A DNA stretch of 64,000 nucleotides from Rhodococcus sp. Leaf278 (lineage in GTDB: Bacteria > Actinomycetota > Actinomycetes > Mycobacteriales > Mycobacteriaceae). The first letter of the stretch is position 1; each line of letters starts with the position of its first letter. Shown in pieces: positions 55,652-64,000 of the stretch. Where the stretch lies: the NCBI RefSeq assembly GCF_001426085.1, contig NZ_LMRR01000045.1, positions 108,737-172,736 on the forward strand, read 5' to 3'. The translations under genes were made by a program, and so were the position numbers. A model generated the notes under the pieces. It ran no database searches. It was not told where the DNA came from and worked only from the letters and a program-made list of their open reading frames with translations.

Positions 55652-55679
55652 GTGTTCGCATGGTGGCAAGGTGTTCACA
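55652..55679. promoter_or_regulatory. Candidate PcaR site: direct repeat in the pcaH/pcaI divergent promoter
   Basis: GTGTTCGCA (55652-55660) and GTGTTCACA (55671-55679) differ at one position and are 19 bases apart, nearly two helical turns. IclR activators of pca genes are known to bind short repeats, often tandem. They lie between the pcaHG and pcaIJ starts. Function is inferred. Confidence 0.5.
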
Positions 55680-55709
55680 TCACGCACGTTTTCGGGTAGC
55701 GTGGATCTC

Positions 55710-56459
55710 ATGTTGCACAAAGTCGTGGCCAGCGCCACCGAAGCCGTATCGGACATCCCGGACGGATCCTCGCTCGCCGTGGGCGGATTCGGACTGGTAG
55801 GAGTGCCCGAGATCTTGATCGACGCAGTACTCGCGCAGGGCGCCACCGACCTCGAGACCATCAGCAACAACTGCGGAACCGACGGATTCGGTCTCGGAGT
55901 TCTGTTGGCACAGCACCGTATTCGCAGAACGATCAGCTCGTACGTCGGCTCGAACAAGGAGTTCGCGAGGCAGTATCTGTCCGGCGAACTCGAAGTCGAA
56001 CTCACGCCCCAGGGCACTCTTGCCGAACGATTGCGCGCCGGCGGTGCCGGAATTCCGGCCTTCTTCACCCCGGCAGGCGTCGGGACGCAGGTTGCAGACG
56101 GTGGACTCCCGCTGCGCTACGACGGCAGCGGAGGTATCGCCCTGGCCAGTCCGCCCAAAGAAACGCGCGAATTCGACGGCCTCACTTACGTTCTCGAGCG
56201 CGGCATCGTCGCCGACTACGCGCTCGTGCACGCGTGGAAGGGCGATCGGCACGGAAACCTGGTGTTCCACGCCAGCGCGCGGAACTTCAATCCACCTGCC
56301 GCAGAGTCGGGTCGGATCACCATCGCGCAGGTCGAGCATCTCGTCGAGCCCGGCGAGATCGGGCCGGACGAAGTGCACACTTCGGGTATCCACGTGCAGC
56401 GGGTGGTCCACGTAGGCCCGGTCCAGGTCGGCATCGAGCAGAGGACAGTACGAGCATGA
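55710..56459 (+). CDS. pcaI: 3-oxoadipate CoA-transferase subunit A
   Basis: A 249-aa CoA-transferase alpha chain: [20 protein letters not shown], then [60 protein letters not shown] and [16 protein letters not shown]. The GGFGLxGVP and [16 protein letters not shown] signatures define the family. It moves CoA from succinyl-CoA to 3-oxoadipate together with PcaJ. The ATG at 55710 has no strong ribosome-binding site. The stop overlaps the pcaJ start as ATGA. SCOT or acetate CoA-transferase are alternatives that the operon context rules against. Confidence 0.9.
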   Translation: MLHKVVASATEAVSDIPDGSSLAVGGFGLVGVPEILIDAVLAQGATDLETISNNCGTDGFGLGVLLAQHRIRRTISSYVGSNKEFARQYLSGELEVELTPQGTLAERLRAGGAGIPAFFTPAGVGTQVADGGLPLRYDGSGGIALASPPKETREFDGLTYVLERGIVADYALVHAWKGDRHGNLVFHASARNFNPPAAESGRITIAQVEHLVEPGEIGPDEVHTSGIHVQRVVHVGPVQVGIEQRTVRA

Positions 56460-57103
56460 GCGAGAAGATGACCCGCGAACAGATGGCCGCTCGGGTGGCA
56501 CAGGAACTCGGTGACGGACAGTACGTGAACCTGGGCATCGGCATGCCCACGCTCGTACCCAATTACATCGCCACCGACATCTCGGTGATCCTGCACTCCG
56601 AGAACGGAGTCCTCGGAGTCGGCCCGTACCCCACCGAGGACGAACTGGATCCCGAGGTCATCAATGCAGGGAAAGAGACCATCACCGTCCTTCCCGGTGC
56701 CTCCTATTTCGACTCCGCGCAGTCGTTCGGAATGATCCGCGGTGGCCAGGTCGACGTCGCAGTGCTGGGTGCGATGCAGGTCAGTGCCACCGGCGATCTG
56801 GCGAACTGGATGATCCCCGGGCACATGGTCAAGGGTATGGGCGGCGCGATGGATCTGGTGCACGGAGCGCGGCGCGTGATCGTGATGATGGAGCACGTCT
56901 CGCGCAAGGGTGAACCGAAGATTCTCGAACAGTGCACCTTGCCGTTGACCGGTAAGGGCTGCGTGCACAGGATCATCTCCGACATGGCCGTCCTCGACGT
57001 CACCGAGAACGGTCTCCGTCTCGTCGAGACCGCACCGGGTGTGTCCGTGAACGACGTCGTGAACGCTACTGCGGCCGAACTACTGGTCGACAGCACCGTC
57101 TGA
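56456..57103 (+). CDS. pcaJ: 3-oxoadipate CoA-transferase subunit B
   Basis: A 215-aa beta chain: [20 protein letters not shown], then [20 protein letters not shown] with the catalytic glutamate, and [20 protein letters not shown]. The SENGxLGxG motif is the active-site signature of class I CoA-transferases. It is translationally coupled to pcaI. Its last 24 bases overlap the convergent fdhD gene, an unusually long overlap. Confidence 0.92.
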   Translation: MSEKMTREQMAARVAQELGDGQYVNLGIGMPTLVPNYIATDISVILHSENGVLGVGPYPTEDELDPEVINAGKETITVLPGASYFDSAQSFGMIRGGQVDVAVLGAMQVSATGDLANWMIPGHMVKGMGGAMDLVHGARRVIVMMEHVSRKGEPKILEQCTLPLTGKGCVHRIISDMAVLDVTENGLRLVETAPGVSVNDVVNATAAELLVDSTV

Positions 57104-57925
57104 GACCTCGACGCGGTCGGTGTGGGAGTAGAGGTTCATCGACCGACCTCGGAGAAATCCGATGACCGTCAGACCCGACTCTGTCGCGAGATCCACCGCC
57201 AGAGACGACGGTGCCGAAACTGCCGCGAGGATCGGTATGCCTGCCATGACGGCCTTCTGTGCCAGTTCGAACGAGGCGCGGCCACTGACCATCAGCACCA
57301 TGCCGCGCAATGGAATTCGATCGTTGGTCACTGCCCAGCCGACGACCTTGTCGACGGCATTGTGGCGTCCGACGTCCTCCCGCAACACCAACATCTCGCC
57401 GTCGGCGGTGAACAGTGCCGCGGCATGTAGACCTCCGGTCGCATCGAAGACCTTCTGCGCAGCGCGCAGGGTGTCCGGCAACCCGGCCAGGGTCTCCGAG
57501 GTGACGACGACCGTGTCGGCCGCGGGGGAGTGCTTGGTGCGCAGTCGAATTGCATCCAAGGATCCCTTACCGCACACCCCGCACGACGACGTCGTGTAGA
57601 AATTCCGTTCGACTCCGGTCTCCGGGGGAGCGACGCCCTGGGCCAGCGTGAGGTCCAGGACGTTGTACGTGTTCGCGCCCTCGTCGTCGACCCCGTCGCA
57701 GTAACGAGCTGCCGCGATGTCGGCTCCCGAGGCGATCACGCCTTCGGTCAGCAGGAAGCCGTGTGCCAGCTCGACATCGTGTCCGGGAGTGCGCATGGTC
57801 ACGGCCAATGCCTTGCCGTCGACCCGCAGTTCGAGCGGTTCTTCCACCACCAGGGTGTCCGGGCGCTCGACGCGGTGTCCGTTCCGGAGGCGGACCACCG
57901 GCCTGCGAGCAGTGATGCGCCCCAT
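57080..57925 (-). CDS. fdhD: Formate dehydrogenase accessory sulfurtransferase FdhD
   Basis: A 281-aa FdhD: sulfur carrier delivering sulfur from a cysteine desulfurase to the molybdenum cofactor of formate dehydrogenase. The CxxC motif is in [16 protein letters not shown]. Also conserved are [38 protein letters not shown], and the C-terminal [12 protein letters not shown]. The N-terminus begins [17 protein letters not shown]. No formate dehydrogenase gene is in the window, so its partner is elsewhere. It overlaps pcaJ by 24 bases, tail to tail. Confidence 0.92.
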   Translation of the reverse strand: MGRITARRPVVRLRNGHRVERPDTLVVEEPLELRVDGKALAVTMRTPGHDVELAHGFLLTEGVIASGADIAAARYCDGVDDEGANTYNVLDLTLAQGVAPPETGVERNFYTTSSCGVCGKGSLDAIRLRTKHSPAADTVVVTSETLAGLPDTLRAAQKVFDATGGLHAAALFTADGEMLVLREDVGRHNAVDKVVGWAVTNDRIPLRGMVLMVSGRASFELAQKAVMAGIPILAAVSAPSSLAVDLATESGLTVIGFLRGRSMNLYSHTDRVEVSDGAVDQ

Positions 57926-57985
57926 CAGTACCGGCTGTCTTCGTGGCGAATGCGGTAGTTCATTCTTCGATTGTGGACCTCGGTG

Positions 57986-60193
57986 TCATCGGTCCGTCGA
58001 CTCGGTGGCCATAGCCGCCGTCAACGACACCATCCGGGGATGGTCGACGAGATCCTCGACCAGCACACGCCTGCCCTCTGCGTCGGCCAACGGAACCTTC
58101 CAGTTCTCGTACTGGGTTTCGTCGGTACCCGGCTGGTTCTGGATGCGATGTTCGCCGACGGCGTCGACCAGAGCAACACCGATCAACAGTGACGGGCTGC
58201 GCTGGACGAGACGATGCAGAGCTTCCACCGTCCGATGATCGTCGGCTGCGGTGTCGGTGTCGAGCAACCCGCGTTCGCGCGCCAGATCGAGAACCGCCTC
58301 GCGCTTGCGTGTGTCGACCTCTTTCTCGGCCTCGATGTCGCGCTCGAGCAGGCCGAGGCGTGATCGCAGGTCGATGTGCTCACCTCGGAGATACCCGGCC
58401 GTGGGTGGTAGGTCGTGCGTGGTCACCGAGGTCAGGCAGAGACTGCGGTACTCCTCGGGCGCGATCGGTCCGGAATCGTCGGCTTCGAACCACAGAATCG
58501 AGGTGCCGAAGATGCCGCGTTCGGTGAGATATTCCTGCACCATCGGTTCGAAGACGCCGAGATCCTCACCGACCACCACCGCGCCGGCCCGCTCTGCCTC
58601 CAGCGCCAGGATGCCGATCAGTGCTTCGTGGTCGTACTCGACATACGTTCCGCCACCGGCATTCTCGGCCTCCTGCGGAATCCACCACAGTCGGAACAGG
58701 CCCAGGATGTGGTCGACGCGGATGCCGCCGGCGTGCCGAAGGATCGTGCGCAGCATGTCTCGATACGGGATGTACGCCATTTCTCGGAGGCGGTCCGGGT
58801 CCCACGGCGGCTGGTTCCAGTTCTGGCCCTGCTGGTTGAAATTGTCCGGCGGCGCGCCCACCGTGACGCCCGAGGCGAGCACGTCGCCGAGGGCCCAGGC
58901 GTCGGCTCCGCCTCGGGCCACACCGACCGCAAGGTCGTGCATGATGCCGATGTCCATCCCCGCGTCGAGCGCACCGCGTTGCGCGGCGGCGAGTTGCTCG
59001 TCGCAGATCCACTGCAGCCACATGTGGAAATCGATGCGATCGGCCAGCTTCGTGCGTTGCTCTCGGACGAAGTCGGTTCGCGGATGCGCCGCTCGATCGG
59101 TCCAGATCGGATCCTGCGGGCCGAATTTCTCCGCAAGCGCACTCCATACTGCGAAGTCGCGGAGACCGTTACCCTCGCGCTCGACGAATGCACGGTACGC
59201 GGATTCACGAGCCGGGCTGCGCTCGACCTTGTGAACGCGTTCCAGGGCACGGAGTTTCGCCGTGAACGTCCGGTCTCGATTCAGCTTCTTGGTTCGTGTG
59301 TTCGCCTTGTCGAACCGTCTCGCTGCGTCGTGCACCTTGCCGAACTGCTTCGGCGAGAGTTGTGCCGTCTCGCGAATGTTCTCGACCCGAATGTAGAGCG
59401 AGTTGAAGAATCGGCGCGTGGTCGGCAAATACGGCGAGGCCTCCACCGGGGTGGTGGGTCGATCGGCGTGCAGTGGATTGACGAGGAGGTAGTCGAATCC
59501 GTGTTCGCGGCCGGCGATCACGGCCATGTCCTCGAGATCACCGAGGTCGCCGATTCCCCACGACCGTCTCGATCGCACCGAGTACAGCTGGGTGAGCAGC
59601 CCCGTTCGCTGACGGTCCGCCAGTTCGGCGTTGGGTGACAACGACTTCGGTGTGACCACCACAACGGCTTCCGACGTTCGGACCGTGTTGTCCTCGCTGA
59701 TCGTCGTCGCCGTCAGAGTGTGCCATCCGAGGGGTGCGCTGCCGGGAACCACGAACGTGGCCCGACCGATCAGGCGGCCGTCGACGTCACGGGGATCGAC
59801 CCACACATCGGCTTGCGGCACGGCGATGGTCTCGCCGTCCTCGGAGACCATCGAGACCTCCACCGGATTGCCATGCGGCACATGTACCCACACCACGGCA
59901 TCGGTGCCCTGCGTGGCCACGACCACCGGAGGTAGCAGCCGTCGCCACGGTGCGTTGTCGATATCGGCCAGTGCTCGGTCGACGTCCTCGGCCGACTCGG
60001 TGGCGTAGCCACGTGCGGTGAGCACCTGTTGCAGCGTGTCGTCGCTCACCTCGTGTTCGGTGTCGTCCCAGCCTCGGTACGAGGTCGAAGTGCCGAGACG
60101 TCGGGCGAGAGTGCGAAGTGCCTGCGAGTGATCCACGATGTCGATCGTGCCAGTTCGCCGCCCATGCGTCACCCGGGCCGCCGGGTCGTTCAT
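57986..60193 (-). CDS. malQ: 4-alpha-glucanotransferase (amylomaltase, GH77)
   Basis: A 735-aa GH77 disproportionating enzyme that transfers maltosyl units between alpha-1,4-glucans. An N-terminal MalQ extension of ~150 residues precedes the catalytic barrel. Barrel motifs: RRSWGIGDLGDLEDMAVIAG, GIRVDHILGLFRLWWIPQEA (catalytic Asp), VVGEDLGVFEPMVQEYLTE (Glu) and VTTHDLPPTAGYLRGE (third Asp). It would act with glycogen-degrading enzymes in glycogen or maltose use. The aglA gene elsewhere in this window is another alpha-glucan enzyme but is not linked. The ATG start is at 60193; fdhD follows 60 bases downstream. Confidence 0.92.
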   Translation of the reverse strand: MNDPAARVTHGRRTGTIDIVDHSQALRTLARRLGTSTSYRGWDDTEHEVSDDTLQQVLTARGYATESAEDVDRALADIDNAPWRRLLPPVVVATQGTDAVVWVHVPHGNPVEVSMVSEDGETIAVPQADVWVDPRDVDGRLIGRATFVVPGSAPLGWHTLTATTISEDNTVRTSEAVVVVTPKSLSPNAELADRQRTGLLTQLYSVRSRRSWGIGDLGDLEDMAVIAGREHGFDYLLVNPLHADRPTTPVEASPYLPTTRRFFNSLYIRVENIRETAQLSPKQFGKVHDAARRFDKANTRTKKLNRDRTFTAKLRALERVHKVERSPARESAYRAFVEREGNGLRDFAVWSALAEKFGPQDPIWTDRAAHPRTDFVREQRTKLADRIDFHMWLQWICDEQLAAAQRGALDAGMDIGIMHDLAVGVARGGADAWALGDVLASGVTVGAPPDNFNQQGQNWNQPPWDPDRLREMAYIPYRDMLRTILRHAGGIRVDHILGLFRLWWIPQEAENAGGGTYVEYDHEALIGILALEAERAGAVVVGEDLGVFEPMVQEYLTERGIFGTSILWFEADDSGPIAPEEYRSLCLTSVTTHDLPPTAGYLRGEHIDLRSRLGLLERDIEAEKEVDTRKREAVLDLARERGLLDTDTAADDHRTVEALHRLVQRSPSLLIGVALVDAVGEHRIQNQPGTDETQYENWKVPLADAEGRRVLVEDLVDHPRMVSLTAAMATESTDR

Positions 60194-60243
60194 CGATCGT
60201 TCGTCCGGCTGCGGCGCGGGACGATCCGATTCCCGAACCGTGA

Positions 60244-60268
60244 GGATTGAAACCTGGTCGGCTGGGTA
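60244..60268 (+). promoter_or_regulatory. Sigma-F-like promoter of the rsbW-sigF operon
   Basis: GGATT at 60244-60248 and GGGTA at 60264-60268 are separated by 15 bases. The mycobacterial sigma-F consensus is GGnTT-like followed after about 15-17 bases by GGGTA. The site lies 51 bases before the rsbW start, suggesting autoregulation as in Mycobacterium. Confidence 0.55.
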
Positions 60269-60319
60269 GTCTTGCCCGGCAAACGGTAAAACAGTGCGCG
60301 GCGACGATGGGAAGTGCGG

Positions 60320-60751
60320 ATGGCTGGGGTCAGCAAGATCGAAGAACTGGAGAGAGGTTCCGGTGCACCGGTCGAGCTGAGGGTGCGCGCCGAGGCCGAT
60401 CAGCTACCCGTGGTACGCGCCGTCGCAGAAACTCTCGTCGTACTGAGCGACTTCACGCTCGACGACATCGCCGACGTCAAGTTGGTCGTGGACGAAGTGT
60501 GTTCCCAGCTGATCAAGGGTTCGGTGGATGGTTCCGAGCTCTCGTGCCTGTTCTCGGTGAGTGACTCCGGGATCCGGATCGTCGTCACCTCCACGGTGGC
60601 GGCCGCGTCGGTGCCGAAGAAGGACAGCTTCGGCTGGCACGTTCTGCAAACCCTGACCGACTCCATCGAGCTGCGCGCACACGACGCAGACGACAGCGAT
60701 GCGGCTCGAACGGTTGCCATCGACGTGGTCAAGCGGAGGAGCACGATCTAG
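60320..60751 (+). CDS. rsbW: Anti-sigma factor RsbW/UsfX (serine-kinase type ATPase)
   Basis: A 143-aa GHKL-fold anti-sigma factor. ELRVRAEADQLPVVRAVAET starts the domain, and the N-box region is DIADVKLVVDEVCSQLIKGS. The weak G-box (KKDSFGWHVLQTLTDSIEL) is like that of mycobacterial UsfX. It would hold SigF inactive until an anti-anti-sigma factor, not present here, releases it. The ATG at 60320 was chosen with GGGAAG upstream; a GTG lies 6 bases earlier. Its stop overlaps the sigF GTG by one base. Confidence 0.85.
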   Translation: MAGVSKIEELERGSGAPVELRVRAEADQLPVVRAVAETLVVLSDFTLDDIADVKLVVDEVCSQLIKGSVDGSELSCLFSVSDSGIRIVVTSTVAAASVPKKDSFGWHVLQTLTDSIELRAHDADDSDAARTVAIDVVKRRSTI

Positions 60752-61533
60752 TGCCGGTGCACGAACGAAGCACGCGGCGAGAGTCCGACGACTACAGCGA
60801 TGTGGTCGCTCTGATCCAGCAGATGCAGGCGCTCGACGAGAACTCGCCACAGCGTCGGGTACTGCGCGATCGCATCATCACCCGTTGCCTGCCGCTCGCC
60901 GAACACATCGCACGCCGCTTCGGCGGTCGCGGTGAGGCCCATGAGGACTTGCTGCAGGTCTCCCGTCTCGGTTTGGTCAACGCTGTCGACAGATTCGACA
61001 TCGAGCGCGGATCGGACTTCGTCTCGTTCGCCGTGCCCACCATCATGGGCGAAGCTCGTCGCTACTTCCGCGATGCGGGATGGTCGGTCCGGGTGCCGCG
61101 GCGCATGAAGGAACTGAACTCGATGATCTCGCAGGCGGTGGGATCGCTGTCGCAGAAATTGGGTCGAGCTCCGACGGCCAGTGAGATCGCCGTCGAACTC
61201 GGAATCGACGTCAAAGAAGCGTCACAGGCGTTGCTCGCGCGCAGCGCGTACCAGACCGTGTCGGTCGACTCGGTGGTCAGCGAGGACCGCCTCCCGTTGA
61301 TGGACACCCTCGGCGCGGACGATCCCGAACTGGAAAAGATGGAGAGCTATCTTGCCGTTCGTCCAGCCCTGGAGAAGCTGCCCGAGCGGGAACGGCGCAT
61401 CGTGGTGCTCCGGTTCTTCGGGTCGATGACCCAGACGCAGATCGCGGAGAAGGTGGGAATTTCGCAGATGCACGTCTCGCGGATTCTGGCTCGCACTCTC
61501 GCCCAGCTTCGCGAGGATCTCGGCGAGGACTGA
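60751..61533 (+). CDS. sigF: Alternative RNA polymerase sigma factor SigF (SigB/SigF/SigG family)
   Basis: A 260-aa group 3 sigma factor. Region 2 has ITRCLPLAEHIARRFGGRGE, then EDLLQVSRLGLVNAVDRFDI and FVSFAVPTIMGEARRYFRDA (promoter melting region 2.3-2.4). Region 3 has RVPRRMKELNSMISQAVGSL. Region 4 ends with RIVVLRFFGSMTQTQIAEKV and GISQMHVSRILARTLAQLRE (HTH). In mycobacteria SigF controls stationary-phase and envelope-stress genes and is bound by RsbW. The GTG start overlaps the rsbW stop, so the partners are made together. Confidence 0.93.
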   Translation: MPVHERSTRRESDDYSDVVALIQQMQALDENSPQRRVLRDRIITRCLPLAEHIARRFGGRGEAHEDLLQVSRLGLVNAVDRFDIERGSDFVSFAVPTIMGEARRYFRDAGWSVRVPRRMKELNSMISQAVGSLSQKLGRAPTASEIAVELGIDVKEASQALLARSAYQTVSVDSVVSEDRLPLMDTLGADDPELEKMESYLAVRPALEKLPERERRIVVLRFFGSMTQTQIAEKVGISQMHVSRILARTLAQLREDLGED

Positions 61534-61558
61534 GCCTGCCTTTGGCTAGGCTCGGTGC

Positions 61559-63550
61559 ATGAGTATCTACGACGACGTCGACTCCTACATCGGTGCTCGG
61601 CGAGTGACCGATCTGGCGGTGAGCCCGGATTTCTCGCGAGCGGTGATAGCTGTTGCTGCCCTGGATGATTCGCGTACGGCATATCGGACGTCGTTGTGGG
61701 AGCTCGATGTCGACGGCAGGAAGCCTGCGCGACGCATCACTCACGGCGAGCTCGGCGAGAGCGCACCGGTGTTCACCGGTGGCGGAGACCTGTTGTTCTC
61801 GCGTAAGACGAGCAAGGACGATCCGGCTCGGTTGTGGATTCTGCCCGCAGCGGGGGGCGAGGCGAGAGTGCTCGAGACTCGATCTGCGGGAGTGAGCGGA
61901 ATTCGGGCCGTTGCTACGGGGGCCGGGTTCGTCGGATTCTCATCTGTGTTCGGCTCGTCGTCCACCGAGGAGGACGACGACGCTCTGCGTACCGAACGCA
62001 CGGCCAACAAGGTGGATGCCATTCTGCACACCGGCGTTCCGGTGCGGTACTGGGATCACGATCTGGGTCCGGCGACTCCACATCTGTTCGCTGGATCGGC
62101 GGACGGTTCGACGGCACTTCGTGACCTGACCCCCGATGCGCGGACCGGCCTGCACGAGGCGGCGTTCGATGTCAGTGCCGACGGTTCGTTCGTCGTGTCC
62201 ACCTGGTCGGTACCAGGTGCCTTGGCGACGGTGCGAACCGTGTTGGTGCGCATCGACACCGAGACGGGGGAGCGAACCACGATCGTCGACGACGCCGCGG
62301 CCGATCTCGGTGCCCCGGCCATTTCACCCGATGGATCGTCCGTGGCGTTCGTGCGCGAATCGATGTCCACCCCCGAGGATGCTCCTCGACTGACTGTTCA
62401 TCGATACGACTTCGGGGACTCTTCGGTGTCGGATCTGGCACCCGGCTGGGATCGCTGGCCGAGCGACCCGGTGTGGCTCCCGGACGGTTCGGGATTGCTC
62501 GTGACTGCGGACGACGACGGCCGGTCGCCGATCTTCGTCGTACGCGACGGCGCGGAACCGCGTCGGCTCACACAGACGGACGATGCCTACACACATGTGC
62601 ACGTGTCCTCGGACGGCACCCGGGTGTTGGCGCTGGCCGCCTCGTATCTGGCTGCGCCGCATCCGGTGTCGATCGACCTGTCCGACGGCACCGTCAGTGC
62701 ATTCGACATCGGCATCGATCACGGCCCGTTGCCCGGAACTCTCACGGAGATCGACACGATCGTCGCCGACGGCGCCCGAGTGCGCGGCTGGCTGGCGTTG
62801 CCGGACGGCGCCTCCGAGGCCGCACCCGCCCCGTTGCTGCTGTGGGTGCACGGCGGCCCGCTCGGTTCCTGGAACACGTGGTCGTGGCGATGGAATCCGT
62901 GGCTGATGGTCGCCCGTGGATACGCGGTGCTGCTGCCCGATCCGGCATTGTCCACCGGCTACGGCCAGGAGTTCGTGCAGCGAGGGTGGGGCGCGTGGGG
63001 CAAAGCCCCGTTCACCGATCTGATGGCGTTGACCGACGTTGCCGTCGAGCGGCCCGACATCGACCACACCCGCACCGCTGCCATGGGCGGATCCTTCGGC
63101 GGATACATGGCCAACTGGATCGCGGGTCACACCGACCGGTTCGATGCCGTCGTCACCCACGCGAGTCTGTGGGCACTCGATCAATTCGGGCCGACGACGG
63201 ACGCACCGTGGTACTGGGCGCGGGAGATGTCGCCGGAGATGGCCGTGGAGAATTCTCCGCACCTGTTCGTGGCGGACATCGCGACGCCGATGCTGGTGAT
63301 CCACGGCGACAAGGACTATCGCGTGCCGATCGGTGAGGGGCTCCGGTTGTGGTACGAGCTGCTCAGCGAGTCGGGTCTGCCCGCCGACGACGAGGGCAAC
63401 ACCGAGCACCGATTCCTCTACTTTCCGGCCGAGAACCACTGGATCCTCAGCCCGCCGCATGCGAAGGTCTGGTACGAGGTGGTGCTGGCATTCCTGTCGC
63501 AGCACGTACTGGGTGAGAGCGCGTCGATGCCGCGAATCCTCGGCCACTAG
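61559..63550 (+). CDS. S9 family prolyl oligopeptidase/acylaminoacyl peptidase
   Basis: A 663-aa serine peptidase. Residues ~1-410 form a beta-propeller with TolB/DPP-like repeats (VSPDFSRAVIAVAALDDSRT; ISPDGSSVAFVRES; LPDGSGLLVTADDD). The C-terminal alpha/beta hydrolase has the nucleophile in MGGSFGGYMANW (~511), aspartate in VIHGDKDYRVPIGEG and histidine in AENHWILSP. It cleaves small peptides and is probably cytoplasmic (no signal peptide). It starts 25 bases after sigF and may be in that transcript; valS follows in 9 bases. Confidence 0.9.
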   Translation: MSIYDDVDSYIGARRVTDLAVSPDFSRAVIAVAALDDSRTAYRTSLWELDVDGRKPARRITHGELGESAPVFTGGGDLLFSRKTSKDDPARLWILPAAGGEARVLETRSAGVSGIRAVATGAGFVGFSSVFGSSSTEEDDDALRTERTANKVDAILHTGVPVRYWDHDLGPATPHLFAGSADGSTALRDLTPDARTGLHEAAFDVSADGSFVVSTWSVPGALATVRTVLVRIDTETGERTTIVDDAAADLGAPAISPDGSSVAFVRESMSTPEDAPRLTVHRYDFGDSSVSDLAPGWDRWPSDPVWLPDGSGLLVTADDDGRSPIFVVRDGAEPRRLTQTDDAYTHVHVSSDGTRVLALAASYLAAPHPVSIDLSDGTVSAFDIGIDHGPLPGTLTEIDTIVADGARVRGWLALPDGASEAAPAPLLLWVHGGPLGSWNTWSWRWNPWLMVARGYAVLLPDPALSTGYGQEFVQRGWGAWGKAPFTDLMALTDVAVERPDIDHTRTAAMGGSFGGYMANWIAGHTDRFDAVVTHASLWALDQFGPTTDAPWYWAREMSPEMAVENSPHLFVADIATPMLVIHGDKDYRVPIGEGLRLWYELLSESGLPADDEGNTEHRFLYFPAENHWILSPPHAKVWYEVVLAFLSQHVLGESASMPRILGH

Positions 63551-63559
63551 AATCGCCCG

Positions 63560-64000
63560 GTGACCAGTTCCGTGCCAGAGACACCCGACAATCCAGCAGA
63601 CCGCTTGCCCAAGAACTGGGACCCGAGTGAAGTAGAGGCCGAGCTGTACCGTTCCTGGGTCGACGCCGGGTACTTCGAGGCCGACGCCAGCAGCGGCAAG
63701 CCGCCGTACTCCATCGTGCTGCCTCCACCGAATGTCACCGGCAGCCTGCACATGGGGCACGCTCTGGATCACACCCTGATGGATGCGCTGAGCCGCCGCA
63801 AGCGGATGCTCGGGTTCGAGGTGCTGTGGCTACCGGGCATGGACCACGCGGGCATCGCCACGCAGACCGTGGTGGAAAAGCAGCTCGCAGCGGACGGAAA
63901 GACCAAGGAAGAGTTCGGCCGCGAGCTGTTCATCGACAAGGTCTGGGACTGGAAGCGCGAATCCGGCGGAACCATCGGCGGCCAGATGCGACGCATCGGC
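63560..64000 (+). CDS. valS: Valyl-tRNA synthetase, N-terminal part (runs off the window)
   Basis: The first 147 residues of a class I aminoacyl-tRNA synthetase charging tRNA-Val. The ATP-binding HIGH motif appears as [20 protein letters not shown], preceded by [14 protein letters not shown] and followed by [20 protein letters not shown]. These are specific to ValRS. The GTG at 63560 gives [20 protein letters not shown]. The rest (about 730 residues) lies beyond base 64000. It starts 9 bases after the peptidase stop. Confidence 0.95.
   Translation, partial: MTSSVPETPDNPADRLPKNWDPSEVEAELYRSWVDAGYFEADASSGKPPYSIVLPPPNVTGSLHMGHALDHTLMDALSRRKRMLGFEVLWLPGMDHAGIATQTVVEKQLAADGKTKEEFGRELFIDKVWDWKRESGGTIGGQMRRIG

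Noticed and set aside
54894-55709. Upstream extension of the pcaI frame across pcaH
   Set aside because: It lies antisense to pcaH. The ATG at 55710 begins the conserved CoA-transferase domain.

Overview
This window is chromosomal DNA from a high-GC actinomycete of the Nocardiaceae/Mycobacteriales, most probably Rhodococcus in the broad sense. Three things support this: uniformly GC-rich third codon positions, frequent GTG/TTG starts with 1-8 base stop/start overlaps, and a gene order that from my knowledge closely follows the Mycobacterium tuberculosis block from Rv2478c (second SSB) through ettA, the giant NAD-glutamate dehydrogenase, aglA, glbO, the HNH gene, pepN, the Rv2466c mycothiol-dependent reductase, rpiB, nei, tig, clpP1, clpP2 and clpX to valS. 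No prophage, insertion sequence, CRISPR array or rRNA was seen. The genus is an inference, since no database was searched.

Bases 1-18 kb are an accessory-rich stretch. It holds a truncated 2,4-dienoyl-CoA reductase gene with a PadR regulator, an Atg22-like MFS permease, an epoxide-hydrolase-like enzyme, and a FabR-like TetR regulator divergent from a ferredoxin-reductase/fatty-acid-desaturase operon. Next come an MFS / AlaDh-PNT dehydrogenase / methyltransferase strand with its own TetR gene, tRNA-Arg, an XdhC-family protein, a CopD-CtaG fusion, and a MarR/ABC-exporter divergon.

Bases 18-44 kb are the conserved core: ssb, ettA, gdh, two hotdog thioesterases, an alpha-glucosidase, truncated haemoglobin O, a MscS channel, an HNH protein, CtaJ/DUF5130, aminopeptidase N, the DsbA-like reductase, rpiB, a formamidopyrimidine-type glycosylase, two tRNAs, and the proteostasis set tig-clpP1-clpP2-clpX. 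Several very strong hairpins, including a perfect 50-bp palindrome, sit between convergent genes.

Bases 44-57 kb are a catabolic island between clpX and valS. A TetR regulator, an MHS-type permease with a metallo-beta-lactamase-fold hydrolase, a catabolic shikimate/quinate dehydrogenase and a dehydroshikimate dehydratase fused to an HPPD-like domain would convert shikimate to protocatechuate. The divergent pcaIJ and pcaHGB-(C/D fusion)-R-F operons then take protocatechuate to acetyl-CoA and succinyl-CoA, so a complete route is encoded in one place. An 18-bp motif is shared by the permease promoter and the regulator/dehydrogenase intergenic region and is probably the regulator's operator.

Bases 57-64 kb hold fdhD, malQ, an rsbW-sigF stress sigma operon with its own sigma-F-like promoter, an S9 prolyl oligopeptidase and the start of valS.
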